This document shows, in pieces, positions 31,281-41,972 of a DNA stretch of 64,000 bases. The stretch is from contig BCJJ01000018.1 in assembly GCA_039545355.1 (NCBI GenBank), forward strand, positions 806,001-870,000. The letters run 5' to 3'. Position 1 is the first letter of the stretch; every line of letters starts with the position of its first letter. Source of the DNA: Trichosporon coremiiforme (taxonomy: Eukaryota; Basidiomycota; Tremellomycetes; Trichosporonales; Trichosporonaceae). A program made the position numbers and the translations under genes. The notes beneath the pieces are model-generated. The model saw only the letters and a list, made by a program, of their open reading frames with translations, was not told the origin of the DNA and did no database searches.

Positions 31281-33383
31281 CCATCTCAAGCAGGTCTGGA
31301 TCGTTACCCGCCGCCCACAGCACAGCGCGCGAGCAAGGAGCTCGCACCGTTGCTCTGATTACAGTTTTTCAAAGCAACCTTCGCCTTGTTTAGTCTACGT
31401 ACGCCCCGTTCCAGTACAGTGTTCTTGTGTCGTATATATTATTCCCAGTATCGTCGAGGTGGCAGGAAGTTGTTCCCTGTCACCCGCCACACCCTCCACA
31501 GCCTAGACGAGCGTGCATGTACAGTTATCGGAAGCCTAATGCGTAGCATCCTGGACAAGGGTGTACCGCCGGAAGTAGTGACTGAGTGAGATCTCCAACT
31601 GCCAACTTGAACGGGTTGTATGGACGCACATGGTTTCAATCAACTCCGTGTGGCTCTCGATGAGGTCACACCGTCCGGCTTCTTTCAGGTACGAGGTCCG
31701 GTCTGCCTCTGCAGTCAGTCCGGCTGACCGTGACGGCAGGTGGGGAGGGCCGCGGGATGTCAGGCGGTCTCCCAGGCACGGACGACAGGCAGGCATCAGG
31801 CAGCATGCGACGCAATCCTCGATCCTGGCTGACCCTCGAGCCGATCCTCCGTACTCCACACCTCGCGCACCTCGGGTCACTCGGGTCTGCGGGCTTTCTA
31901 AGCATCCGACATTGCGTCAAAGATAGCACCATCGCATGCACAATTTGTCCCCTTCACCTCGGTCCATCAGGCTACGCCAGAAGGGGAACCGACTCGGTAA
32001 CGCCTCGGCCTCGAGACCGCGCCAGAAGCCACATCACATTGTGCAGACAAGCCAAGGCGCGTCCTCTGGCTGCCATGAATGCGATCGCCCGGCTGACAAC
32101 GATGACTGCTACTGGCCACAACAAAGATGAGTGGAGGTACGGAGTGGGATGACAAACATGCACACAACAGAGTTAGTCGCTGTGTGGGGTGAGGTACGAG
32201 TCCTCCCTTGGGTTGGGTTTGGGTGAAGAGCGGGTTGTCGAGACGCTCAAACTGAGACGGACAGCTGGAGTCAACACCAGACACCAGAGGGCACGGCACC
32301 AGGAGCAAGGGCAGAAGCGGAGCCGGAGGAGAAAACATAAAGGTCAGAAAAGGAGGAACGACTTCAGGCACGATACTCGTCTGGGGAACTTCGAGCAGGT
32401 ACGCAGGTCTCGTTCCTGGCCATGAACGAGCGACTGGGGATGTTTTGTCAACTGCGGCAGAGATGATGCATGGCGATCAGAAGGCGACAAGGGCCCTGAC
32501 GGTGCCGAGTGCCAGTGATCAGATGAGGCATGTTCGGCTTAGGAAGCTGGCGTGAGAGCTTCGAGGCCGGCTGAGGAGAAAAGAATGGACGTCTGGACAC
32601 GCGGTACATGGATTCGGCTGGGCGATGCTGCGGCTTGGTCTGGGCGGCATGGACGGTATACGCGGGGGGGAGAGAGGGCGTGCTCCAATCGAGCGTTGGA
32701 TGTGTCCCTGAACGTGTCGACGTCTGATCCCTTAGGCCCGCCGCAAGATCCCTGGGAGAACTAAAGACGAGCTGGCCAGCTGGCTCATGACGCCCGCGCG
32801 CCCGCATACCCACATCCTCCGTGTCCCCCGTAGCCCCGTACCCCTAGCCCCGATCTCGTCCAGCCAAGTACCCACCCTCCAGCCAACAGCCAACGGCCTA
32901 CAGCCTGCAGCACCAGCTTCCAGGCCGCCCGCCCGCGCAGTCGGCCAGTCAGCCCAGTCAGCCAGGCCGCCAGGCCCCCCCTCCCTGCCCCTCACCCTTC
33001 GATATCCCCTCACGTCGCCATCATCCATCTTGACCAACTCTACTCCTTCCTCCATTCCTCCCCATCCATCCAACCTCCGGTTCCTTTCATCCATCCACCC
33101 ATCCACCCATCCACAATCCCGACTCGGTCCATCCATCCACCCCTCTACCCCTCGACCCGGTCCGCCCACACCCCGTCTCTGCACTCGCCCGTCGCAGCCG
33201 CATCTCCGACTGTTTGGCGCGCACTGCATTGCAAGCAAACTTAATTTCAGCGCACGCACCGAGGACGGCATCAGCTAGCCCAGATTCAGACTACTGTTCC
33301 GGTTGCGCACGCGCCGCCAGCCCGTGTCTGAACCACTCACCCCATCCCCATCCTAGACCAAGCGGTCCCCACAACACGACGCC
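31281..33383. other. Long intergenic region upstream of TUP1
   Basis: About 2.1 kb. The left part (to about 32760) contains short frames on both strands but nothing protein-like. From about 32785 to the TUP1 start the plus strand becomes strongly C-rich, with tetranucleotide-like repeats. This is probably the TUP1 promoter and a long leader. Confidence 0.5.
33060..33146 (+). repeat. Imperfect CATC / CCAC repeats
   Basis: Clusters of CCATCCATCC and CCACCCATCCAC units occur at about 33061-33071, 33088-33115 and 33137-33150. A related tract of CAGTCAGCC and GCCAGGCCGCCAGGC units lies at about 32940-32976. All are in the C-rich upstream region of TUP1. Confidence 0.8.
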
Positions 33384-35546
33384 ATGCAGCCCCCTGGCAT
33401 CTACAGCGTGAGTATGACTCTCCAGTCGGTCATCCGGCTCCTGGCGCCCACGCCGAGCCTTCCTCTTACGTGCCATTGTCGCGAGTAATCGCAACCCGCG
33501 ATCCCATTCCACATGACAGGAGGCGCACGCTGGGAAGGTCACCGTGCACGGCCGCTCTCGTCCAGTCCCAGCTAGGTCGGGCGTGTCTTGTTATTTTTTG
33601 CACATACACCCCCTTCCTCGCTGGCGTCGTCTCTTCCACTCCCCTCATTCCCCTCTCTGCAGGAGCATTGACGCTGACTCATTTCCTTCATCGGATCGCC
33701 GTACGCATATCATCAATCCATCTGTCACCGCTCTCATTTACTTTGCCGAACGCCTTTCCCTGGATCCTGCATCCGCGTGTTCCATGCCATGTCCTCGTCG
33801 CTGAACCGCATCGTCCTCAACCAACAGCACCAGCGCCTTCCTCAACCGACGGGTCTCTCCGAGTCCGCGGTCCCTCACCAGGCCCTCGTCCGCGTGAAGG
33901 AGTGCTTCGAGATCATCCAAAATGAGTTTGAGGCGGTTGCCAAGGACAACAACTCCCACTGGCAGGTGCAGCGCGAGGAGTACGAGCTGCAAAGTGAGCA
34001 AGGCGTAGGGATTTCGCGCTAACGTGTCGCAGTCTCTCAACAGATCAGTGAGCTGGGTCTGATCCGGAAAACGCTGTACGACCTCGAGGCGGCTCATGGA
34101 AAGATCAGGGCAGAGTACGTATAAACCTGTGTGTCTCGGTGTGTGTAGCTGACGTATAGGTATGAGGCCGAGATTGCGCGTCTGCGTAGAGAGTTAGAGG
34201 CTCGCGGGCCACCTGGCAATGGCCCTGCCCCGGCATCCCCTCCCCATCTTCCTGCCCCTGGAGGGCCGGACGGTGAGCGCGGCGGTGGCCCGGGATACCC
34301 TCCGTCCCTCCCGGGACCCCCTCTGAGCGGCGCCGACGGAGCGGCGCGCTCACCGTACGCGTCGGGGCCGATTCCGCGGCCAGTTTCCACCAGTCTAGAG
34401 CGCAAAGGCAGTGACGCGCGCGCCGTCGTCGCTCCCGGCAGCCCGACCCCCCACCTCTCAGATCTGGACCCCGATAACGTCTCGCGAGAGCTGAAGAAGG
34501 AGGGTTCTGACTGGTTCGCGATCTGGTCCTCGCAGACGAAGAAGAAGCTGGATGTCTCGTTAGTGCACTCGCTCGTCCACGACACTGTCGTCTGCTGCGT
34601 CAAGTTCTCGCACGACGGCAAGTACCTCGCTACTGGATGCAACCGCACGGCGCAGATCTACGACACGAAGACGGGTGCGAAGACTTGCGTCCTCATGGAC
34701 GACACGACGACCAGGACGGGCGACCTCTACATCCGCAGCATCTGCTTCAGCCCCGACGGCCGATTCCTCGCGACGGGTGCCGAGGACCGCCAGATTCGTA
34801 TCTGGGACATCCAGAAGCAGCGCATCAAGCACCTCCTGCAGGGACACATGCAGGAGATCTACTCGCTCGACTTCTCCCGCGACGGCCGGTTCCTCGTCTC
34901 GGGATCCGGCGACAAGTCGGCGCGCGTGTGGGACATTGAGAAGGGCCAGTGTGTGTTTGACCTCCGTATTGAGGACTTCATTCACAACGAGCAGGGACCG
35001 ATCGACGCCGGCATCACCTCAGTCGCTCTCTCGCCTGACGGAAAGCTCGTCGCTGCTGGTTCTCTGGACACGATGGTCCGCGTCTGGAACGTCCAGACCG
35101 GTCACCAGGTCGAGCGTCTTAAGGGGCACAAGGACTCGGTGTACTCTGTCGCCTTCTCGCCCGATGGTAAATACCTCGTGTCTGGTTCGCTCGACCGCAC
35201 CCTCCGCGTCTGGGATCTTTCGCAGACGAAGCGCGCGCTCGACTCGGTCACCCCCGGCTCGAAGGAGTCGCTCGAGAAGGGTCTCGGCACATGCGCTTCT
35301 ACTCTGAACGGACACAAGGACTACGTTCTCTCGGTCGCGATCTCGCCCGATGGACAATGGGTCGTGTCCGGTTCGAAGGACCGCTCCATCCAGTTCTGGG
35401 ACATGACGACCGGCCAGGCCCAGTTCATGCTGCAGGGACATAAGAATTCTGTCATCTCGATCGACCTGGCGCGATCGGGCGGCCTGCTTGCCTCGGGCTC
35501 CGGCGACTGCCAAGCTAGGATCTGGAGCTACTCGCCGGTTTCTTAG
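33384..35546 (+). CDS. TUP1: Transcriptional corepressor Tup1 (WD40)
   Basis: Exons 33384-33407, 33828-33993, 34033-34114 and 34160-35546 give about 552 residues. The N-terminal helical domain (ALVRVKECFEIIQNEFEAVA through EAEIARLRRELEA) is the Tup1 tetramerisation and Ssn6-binding region. A Pro/Gly-rich linker follows, then a short conserved segment DWFAIWSSQTKKKLDV and seven WD repeats (for example GRFLATGAEDRQIRIWD, GRFLVSGSGDKSARVWD, DGQWVVSGSKDRSIQFWD). With Ssn6/Cyc8 it represses many genes. The start is a choice: the small first exon MQPPGIYS joined over a 420-base intron to HQRLPQPTG resembles other fungal Tup1 N-termini (a start with IYNHR); otherwise the ATG at 33789 begins an intron-free start. 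Confidence 0.93.
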
Positions 35547-35729
35547 GTTTACACTTCATTTCGCGACGGAGGGAGAGTGTGAGTGTTAGCGGCCCATACA
35601 ATAGTGTGGGCTGTCTGCAATAGAGGGGGGTTGGAAGAGCGTGGGGAGATTGATGGGGTCCGAGGTGCCGTGCTATCCGGACCAAAATACTGTGCACGAA
35701 TGCCCAAACGCTGTAGCGGATATCGTAGA

Positions 35730-36724
35730 TTATTGGGATGCCATAGCGTCTCTATTCACGGGTGTGCTGACGATGGCTGCACTGATGCAAACTGACACCG
35801 GTCCTCCGTCGAGTAAGTGGATCAACGGTATGGGGCTCACTGCGGGTGCCCCGTCCGCGTCCATCGGAGTACTGTTGGTCAACACCCATGCGGCCAGCGG
35901 AGCTGTGAACATCCGAGAGCGCGCTGCCAATGGTCCGCAGCCAGCGGGAGGTGCCCACGAGCTGATAGAACGCCCACGCGAGTGCCATCGGCTGAGAGAG
36001 CTTTCGGGCATCACCAAACCCGACCACTACCGCATCCCACCTGCTGCGGCTATGGAAAGCAGCAGCCTCAGAGCCGCTCGAAGCGAGCGATGCACGAGCC
36101 CGACCAGCGCGAGCAGCCCAAGTATGCGATGCCGCGGCACAGCATTTGTATCTGAGATGGGCCGAGCAAGCCCTAAGACAGATACAAGCGTTCTAACCAG
36201 CCACCGTAGCAGCCCCCAATTGCGAGCAAGAGGGTACCAAGAGCACCCGTAAAAAGAAGCCGAGGACAGCCAGAATGCAAGATTCGCGCAAGATGTGCGA
36301 GAACAGGGCTGCGGAAGGATGACAGCCGCGGAGGGCGGAATAGACGCATTCACTTGGGGTTACTTGCTGGCGCTCGCTCGGCTGACTCTTGCTTTTCACC
36401 CTGTACTCCTTTACTCCGCGCATTACTCCGCGCAGAGACCACCGATCTCTCGCACGATACCAGGGAAGTGGTATTGCCGCCTGAACGCTGAACGTGGAGC
36501 GAGCGGCGTCTGCTGAAAGAGGTCGCCAAGTGCATAGACTAACGCGTCAATGCGCTGTTGCCCGACTTGCGCACGCGAGAATGCCCGGTCATCGTCCTTT
36601 GCACTGAACTGATCTCTGACCCAAGCTTGCATCCCAGTGAAATGCCGCATACCTCAATCATTCCCAACGCAGATGAGAAGATGCCAAGTTGGGTCCGAAG
36701 GCGTTCCAACAATACGACAAGCAT
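35730..36724 (-). other. Candidate multi-exon gene, membrane-associated, unresolved
   Basis: Several minus-strand open stretches read like protein but lie in different frames. They are GMLVVLLERLRTQLGIFSSA (start 36724), then after a possible 44-base intron FSAKDDDRAFSRAQVGQQ with RIDALVYALGDLFQQ (ending near 36423), then a hydrophobic segment LFTGALGTLLLAIGGCYGG near 36230, HRSLRAALRLLLSIAAAG near 36050, and DARKLSQPMALAWAFYQLVG near 36000. The GTGAGC at 35850 looks like a splice donor. I cannot join these with confidence or name the product. The Arg-Leu rich amphipathic segments leave a Pex11-like or other membrane protein possible, and a decayed gene is the alternative. Confidence 0.3.
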
Positions 36725-37031
36725 TCCGGGGAAGAGTGGGAAGTGCAGTTGCGCTGTGAGTCAATGAAGCGAAGCACGGTGAGTTTGCCGGTTCCCGCGA
36801 AACAGTTGCCACTTCCTTCTATTCATTGATACGGGCATTGTGGCAAGACGCTATCTTTAGGCTGGCTAGGCAGACTGGGCTGGTGGGGGCCACTACTGGG
36901 CAACAATCCTGGGCACCCGGTTCTTTTCCAGAAGGGCGAGCGCAGCGCACTGACGAGAGCTACGCGTGCTACGCAGCAGCGCAGCGAGCTAAAAGCGATG
37001 ATCGGGATCGGCAGCTGCATCCACTTGAGTG

Positions 37032-37037
37032 TATAAA
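37032..37037 (+). promoter_or_regulatory. TATA box
   Basis: TATAAA, 106 bases upstream of the ATG at 37143. It is one of the few clear TATA elements at a sensible distance in this window and suggests a regulated gene. Confidence 0.55.
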
Positions 37038-37142
37038 GACTGACACATCCTCCTCTGTGGCCACGACAACGGCTCCTCCCCGCTCTCTTTCTCCTCTCCC
37101 GAACGTTCAAGACACCCGAGACACAACAGAGACACCCTCACC

Positions 37143-37682
37143 ATGCTCTCCAAGATCAAGTCCATGACGACTCCGACCAAGACGCACAAACGGCGGCCCG
37201 CGATCTCGGCGCCAATCCCGATCCCGACATGCCTCCAGCCGCAGCCTGTGACGCAGGAGGACGCCTGGGCGACCCTCCGGGCAGCGTACGAGGCGAAGGC
37301 GGCCCGCTCTCCTGCTTCCTCCATCTCCTCGGCGCCGTCGAGCTGCTACTCCGGTGACTCTTGCAACTCGCGCGAGAGCTCGTCGACACTTGAACCATCT
37401 AGCTCCTGTCGCCGGCCACACCGCCACCGACCCAGCCTCCAGAGCGTCCAGACAGCGAGGGAGGAGGCAGCCGTCATCGTCGTCCAAGTCGAAGTCGAAC
37501 CGACGCCGACGGCCCAGCACGCACGCTCGTCCTCGGCTACCTCCTGGCAGGTGCTGCACGAACTCATCGACGACTCGTGCCGGGAGGACGACGCCGCGTC
37601 GATCATCTCGCACACTTCGATCGTGACCGACTATGAGGAGGGACACTACTCGATCAAGCGAGCTGAGGTAGTTTCTCTGTAG
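37143..37682 (+). CDS. Small Ser-rich unknown protein
   Basis: A single frame of 179 codons starting at 37143 in good context (CACC before ATG). The N-terminus is basic (MLSKIKSM, THKRRPAISAP), then a short helical EDAWATLRAAYEAKAA, a long Ser/Cys-rich disordered stretch, and an acidic C-terminal part (LIDDSCREDDAASIISHTS, TDYEEGHYS). No domain recognised. It is followed at 38225 by another Ser/Pro-rich protein with a similar plan (basic start, Pro-rich, then a helical R-x-AYE/AYP-type segment), so the two may be distant tandem paralogues. Confidence 0.6.
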   Translation: MLSKIKSMTTPTKTHKRRPAISAPIPIPTCLQPQPVTQEDAWATLRAAYEAKAARSPASSISSAPSSCYSGDSCNSRESSSTLEPSSSCRRPHRHRPSLQSVQTAREEAAVIVVQVEVEPTPTAQHARSSSATSWQVLHELIDDSCREDDAASIISHTSIVTDYEEGHYSIKRAEVVSL

Positions 37683-38224
37683 CCTCACAGACCAAACCTA
37701 CTCAAGTCCATCCAAGTCCAATCCCACTCGATCTACCACGCCATCGCATCGCTTCACTAAAAGCACGACTATCCAAGCCAAAATCGCATCCAGGCTCGCA
37801 CTAGACCCCATCACCGCACCATCCTTCACAAGCATAAGAACCCCAGTTGTAGCACGTCAGAAGAAAGAACGGTTGTATGCATAAGACTTGTCCCCAAGTG
37901 ACTTGTGACTGAATAAGCGATGCATGGTAGGGTGCGTAGGGCGTATGCAGGCGCATCGCGCAGTTCTCGCAGTCAGGTCTGGATCCGAGGGGGCGGCGCC
38001 ACCCTCCCATTGTCTGCACATCAAGGCCGTCCCTGGCTGGCGATCACCCGGTAGGGCAACGCAACGAAATGCACGAAAGTGGAGGCCGCCCGCCCGAACA
38101 TTACATTGACGCAAGTGCCCATGCCCCCGCCAACAGACTTTCGCCACCACCAGCGCGGGATTGTTCCCTCTTGAACTCTCCTTGTACATTATCACCCATC
38201 GACGACACGAATCCGCGCCCAAAC
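37683..38224. other. Intergenic region
   Basis: 542 bases between two plus-strand genes of unknown function. No repeat or ORF worth calling. Confidence 0.5.
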
Positions 38225-39287
38225 ATGCCCTCCGTCCTGCATACCATCAGGCGGATGACTAGGGACGACGTGCGCACCTCCCCCACCCGCGCTCCCACCA
38301 AGCGGCACGGCTGGATCGCGCCGCCGCGTCTTCCGACAGACTCGCCAGACGAGCATCCAGAGGAGGAGTACTCCTTTTTCGGCACGCCGCGCATTGCGTC
38401 CTCATGCAGCTGTACCGGATGCTGGGCTACGCCGCTGGCGGCGCACAACCCGGCCACTGTCGCCGCGACAGTGCGTGATCGCAAGGTGAGTCTTTCCTCC
38501 TTCCCTAACCTCGTATAGCTAGCAGACCCATAGAGTTAGCTAACATCAGCCCCTACCCTTCCTTCCGACACGGCGCAAGCCCGCCCCGAAGCTGGACAAA
38601 GACGAGCTTCAGGCCATGCGCGAGGCGTACCCTTCTCCACCTCCAGAGACTCGCCCCGAACCCCTCGAACGCTGCGCGTCCCCCGAATCGGCCTACTCGC
38701 TGGACGAGGACTCGCTGGTCGAGTCGGAGCAGATCCCCGACAACTGGCCCCCGGTCCCCGAGAAGGACGACGTGCAAGCCGTGCGCGCACAGTATGAGCC
38801 CGTCTCCGCCGCCGAGCTTAAGAGCCTGTACGACGAGATCTGGGACAGTCTGCCTGATGAGGCTGGCTCGGCTCCAGGATCAGCAGCATCGGCAGCATCG
38901 GCAACGTCGTCGACCGTCTCGGCCTCTGTGGTCTCTGTGCGCTTCCCGACGCCGGATGCCGCCCCACCCTCACCTGTTACGACGTCAGGCTGTGCCTCCT
39001 GCTCTGCCTGTGTCGCGCGCGCCCGCTCCCGCTCCTCCGTCTCTAGTGTCGCGAGCGCAAGCCACGCCGCCCTCGGCCGCTCGCCCCGGCGTCCCCGCCG
39101 ACCGACGCTGGGTGCACCTTCGTATGCGATCGTGGACCCCGCCGTCGTTCCCATGGCGCCCCGAGCGCGCAGCTCGACGAAGCGCCGCCGTGCACACGAG
39201 GCGGCCATGAGAAGGGTCACGCCTACGAAGCCGAGCGCTCTGAGCAGGCAGCGGCCGCACCCCGGTGGTCCGCGTCCGCTTACCTGA
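38225..39287 (+). CDS. Ser/Pro-rich unknown protein
   Basis: Exons 38225-38485 and 38550-39287 give 332 residues. The N-terminus MPSVLHTIRRMTRDDVRTS is basic and followed by a Pro-rich segment, a Cys-containing patch (CSCTGCWATPL), then after the intron a basic RRKPAPKLDKDELQAMREAY and an ordered, acidic middle (LVESEQIPDNWPPVPEKDDV, ELKSLYDEIWDSLPDEAG). The C-terminal third is Ala/Ser/Arg-rich and disordered, ending with clusters of Arg and Lys that could be a nuclear localisation signal. No known domain. Confidence 0.65.
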
Positions 39288-39922
39288 ACGAGCGCGGCGA
39301 GCGCCAGCGAGCGCAAGAAGCCAGGGAGACAAGAGAGTTGCAGGAGAAAGAACATGGACAATGGAAACCGTTGCTGGACAACGCTGTATAGAAACTACTA
39401 CGAGATAGAAGGGGAATAATGAGTGTACGAATCCTATGAGACTTGGCCTCGGTCGGGGGCGATCGTGGCCTTTAATGCATTATGTCGTTTGTCCTTTATC
39501 TGTCGCAGTCTGACGCAAACTAGCGGGGGGTGGCCAAGGAGCCGCGCAAGCTAGACTGAGTGACCAGTCACGCCGTTGTCACCTCGATCTTTCATCGTTC
39601 GAGACATCAGTGGTCGGTATCAGTATGTCTGGGATTGAGGGGCATCAGTACCTCAACAGCAGAGCAAGCTCTAATACACCTAGATACATAAAGGACACAG
39701 GAGTCGCTCTAAGGTCTCGATCGGGGTCGTCAAAGCTGCCAACTGGTAGCACGCATCATCGGGCCGTACTCGCAGCAGCTCGCGCACACTCTACCGCAGC
39801 TTCAATGCTCGCAGCCTGGAAAGCTTCGTGCGAACTAGTCCACTCGCTCTGTCTCCAGCTCACGGGCTCATTCGCTCACTCACCCCGCTCGCTGCCGCTC
39901 GCGGGTCTCGTGAAGCTCGAGC
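39288..39922. other. Convergent intergenic region
   Basis: 635 bases between the 3' ends of an unknown gene and the DUF1748 gene. Short frames only; nothing supported. Confidence 0.5.
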
Positions 39923-40399
39923 TTAGTTGACCTTGTGGAAGTACTTGCTCGTGACACTCTGTCCGGCGACAAAGTTGAAGCAAGAGTCGCCGAGGGAGAG
40001 GTACGACTGCGCGATCGAGCGCACTGTCGGTTCCGGGATCTGCTCGATGTCGGGGCTTGGGGTGTCAGCTGTGCATTTCGCTTGTGAAGCTGGTTGCGCG
40101 TACGATCACCTCTCCTCCCCTCTTGTCCTCGGCAGCTCATCCGTGCTAGCGATCGAGCGGTAGGATGACCACCACAAGCGTACGCGTACAAGCCCAGACG
40201 CAAGGGTTTGCCGGCGAGTAGCGCTCTGCTGTGCATGCCACAAGATGAGAGCAGGATAGAGATGAGGAAGGCAGGCAGAGGCTCGCTCACGCGAGTTAGA
40301 AGGCATAACTCACGCAAAGCCAGTCGTCTTCTTGACGCCGCTGAGGATGGTCGAGACGGCAATAGCGTCAAAGCCGAGGTGGAAGAGACGTCCGAGCAT
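39923..40399 (-). CDS. DUF1748 family small protein
   Basis: Exons 40399-40314 and 40055-39923 encode 72 residues: MLGRLFHLGFDAIAVSTILS, then GVKKTTGFAP, IEQIPEPTVRSIAQSYLSLG and DSCFNFVAGQSVTSKYFHKV. The length and the pattern of an N-terminal amphipathic or hydrophobic helix followed by KxTG match the fungal DUF1748 family, a conserved small protein of unknown function that may be membrane-associated. The 258-base intron hides the gene from simple ORF scans. Confidence 0.85.
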
Positions 40400-40891
40400 G
40401 ATGGAGTTTGTAGTCGTTTGTGGTCGTGAAGGAGCGAAGTGGAAAAGTCGGTGGGTTGCAAGATAGGTTAATTAACCCGAGCCTGCGAGGAACAGCGGTC
40501 CAGTGGTCCAGCGCCGGTCCGTGGGTGGCCGCCCTGGCCGCGTCACATACGCGAAACCGAAACCACCGCAGGGATCGAGGGACACTGGCGTAGGCCAATC
40601 GGCGCACCGGCATCATGCACCGTCTTCCCCACGGGGACTTCAGCTGCGCCGAACACTGGACACATTGCTTGCGCCGATGCATTCTACTTCTGAACGCCGG
40701 GTCCACGAACGCTTGTCGGCATGGCTTGATGGAATGCCGGCAGACGGCACGTCGCATCGTCGGCTGACGCCGCGTACCACGCCAGGGGCGGTGTAGTCGT
40801 ACGTATCGGGGAATGTATGTCGTTGCCACTCATCTCAACTAATCAATCTTGGCATTGCTCCTACCAACTCTCACAGCAAAGACAACAAGTG
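40400..40891. promoter_or_regulatory. Divergent promoter, DUF1748 / unknown gene
   Basis: 492 bases between divergent starts. An upstream in-frame ATG at 40817 could extend the plus-strand gene by 25 residues. Nothing else seen. Confidence 0.45.
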
Positions 40892-41883
40892 ATGAGGGTC
40901 TTCAGCCGCTTCCGGAGACCCGATCCTTCACCCCCGCCCCCGTATCAGTTCGCGGACCCGAGTGCGGCGCACCACTCCGAGCTCGCTGCCAGTCTCGTGC
41001 CCCCGCCCATGCCCCGTCACCCGTCTAGGACCTCGCAACGCTCAACCCTTCCGCCGGTGGAGCAGAGAACCAGGCGGCCAGGACTGGGCAGTGTGCCCCT
41101 CATCGTGCTGCACCGGGTGTGCGAACTGATGCTCGTCGTGCCGAGGGGGTGGGATGAGGATGCAGACGCTGCACGGGCTAGGGCGGCGCTGTACGGATTG
41201 CGAAGCGTGGATCGGCGCTTCTTCCTCGGTACGTCTCCCTTCTCCCGCCCAGCTGGTAGGATAGGTGACGATAAGCTGACACCAGTCATCACGTCTATCC
41301 TCCGCACGAGGCTGCTCCCGGCGTATGCGGGACGGGTGACCGAGTCTTCAGACCCAATAGGCGCGGGCTCTGGTGATCCAACGGCGGAGAGCGTGTTCGC
41401 GCACCGGACCCGGGAAGGCGCAGTTTTGGACCGATTCCTGGCCGTCAGGACTGGGTTCGAACAACGACGGGCCGAGAGTGCGCTGTCCGAAGATGGCGGG
41501 GATGAGGACCACATCTTTGCTTTCCTCCAGGTGAGTCTGCACCTGCAAGCTGTATGGCATGTGGTGGTAGCTGACACCAGCCCGCCGCCCGTATTGAGGA
41601 TCTCCTGCTCAACCTTTCCTCCCGCCTCGTCTCGCCGGGCGCTCATGCGGCTCTCGCGCACGCCTTCCCACTCCCGCATACCCATGTCAGTGTCGGGCTA
41701 TCGAGCCGTTGGGTGCAGATCTACCTCCACTACTCTCCTGTCAGAGGACGGAGTACTGGCCGCACACTCGTTGCAGAGGTCAAGAGGCAACCCACGGCGG
41801 AGGCGACGGTCGAGAGGATCGGCGCCGTGCTCGAGGCAATCCGGGCTGGACGCATCCCATGGGGATCAACGAGGATTGAATGA
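40892..41883 (+). CDS. Unknown 294-residue protein
   Basis: Exons 40892-41228, 41286-41530 and 41581-41883. The start MRVFSRFRRPDPSPPPPYQF is basic then Pro-rich, with a PPPPYQF motif of the PPxY kind. The middle is helical (GSVPLIVLHRVCELMLVVPR; ALYGLRSVDRRFFLV) and the C-terminal domain looks ordered (ARIEDLLLNLSSRL, HTHVSVGLSSRWVQIYLHYS, ATVERIGAVLEAIRAGRIPW). Clean intron junctions and continuous frame make it a real gene; I do not recognise the family. It ends 89 bases from the cyclin L stop. Confidence 0.72.
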
Positions 41884-41972
41884 ATCAAGAAAGACATAAT
41901 GGTTGTACAACAGTTGTGCTATAGTGTAGATTGTCTATGAAATATACTGTCTTGAGAGCTTCCAGTTTGCGC

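Larger units (their letters stand above)
35547..37142. other. Poorly resolved region downstream of TUP1
   Basis: 1.6 kb without a confident gene. Both strands have medium open frames. The minus strand between about 36760 and 35700 has the more protein-like content and is listed separately as a candidate. The right end holds the promoter of the gene at 37143. Confidence 0.5.

Noticed and set aside
35641..36252. 203-codon plus-strand ORF downstream of TUP1
   Set aside because: Composition is unlike a folded protein and the minus strand of the same stretch looks more protein-like; neither is firm.
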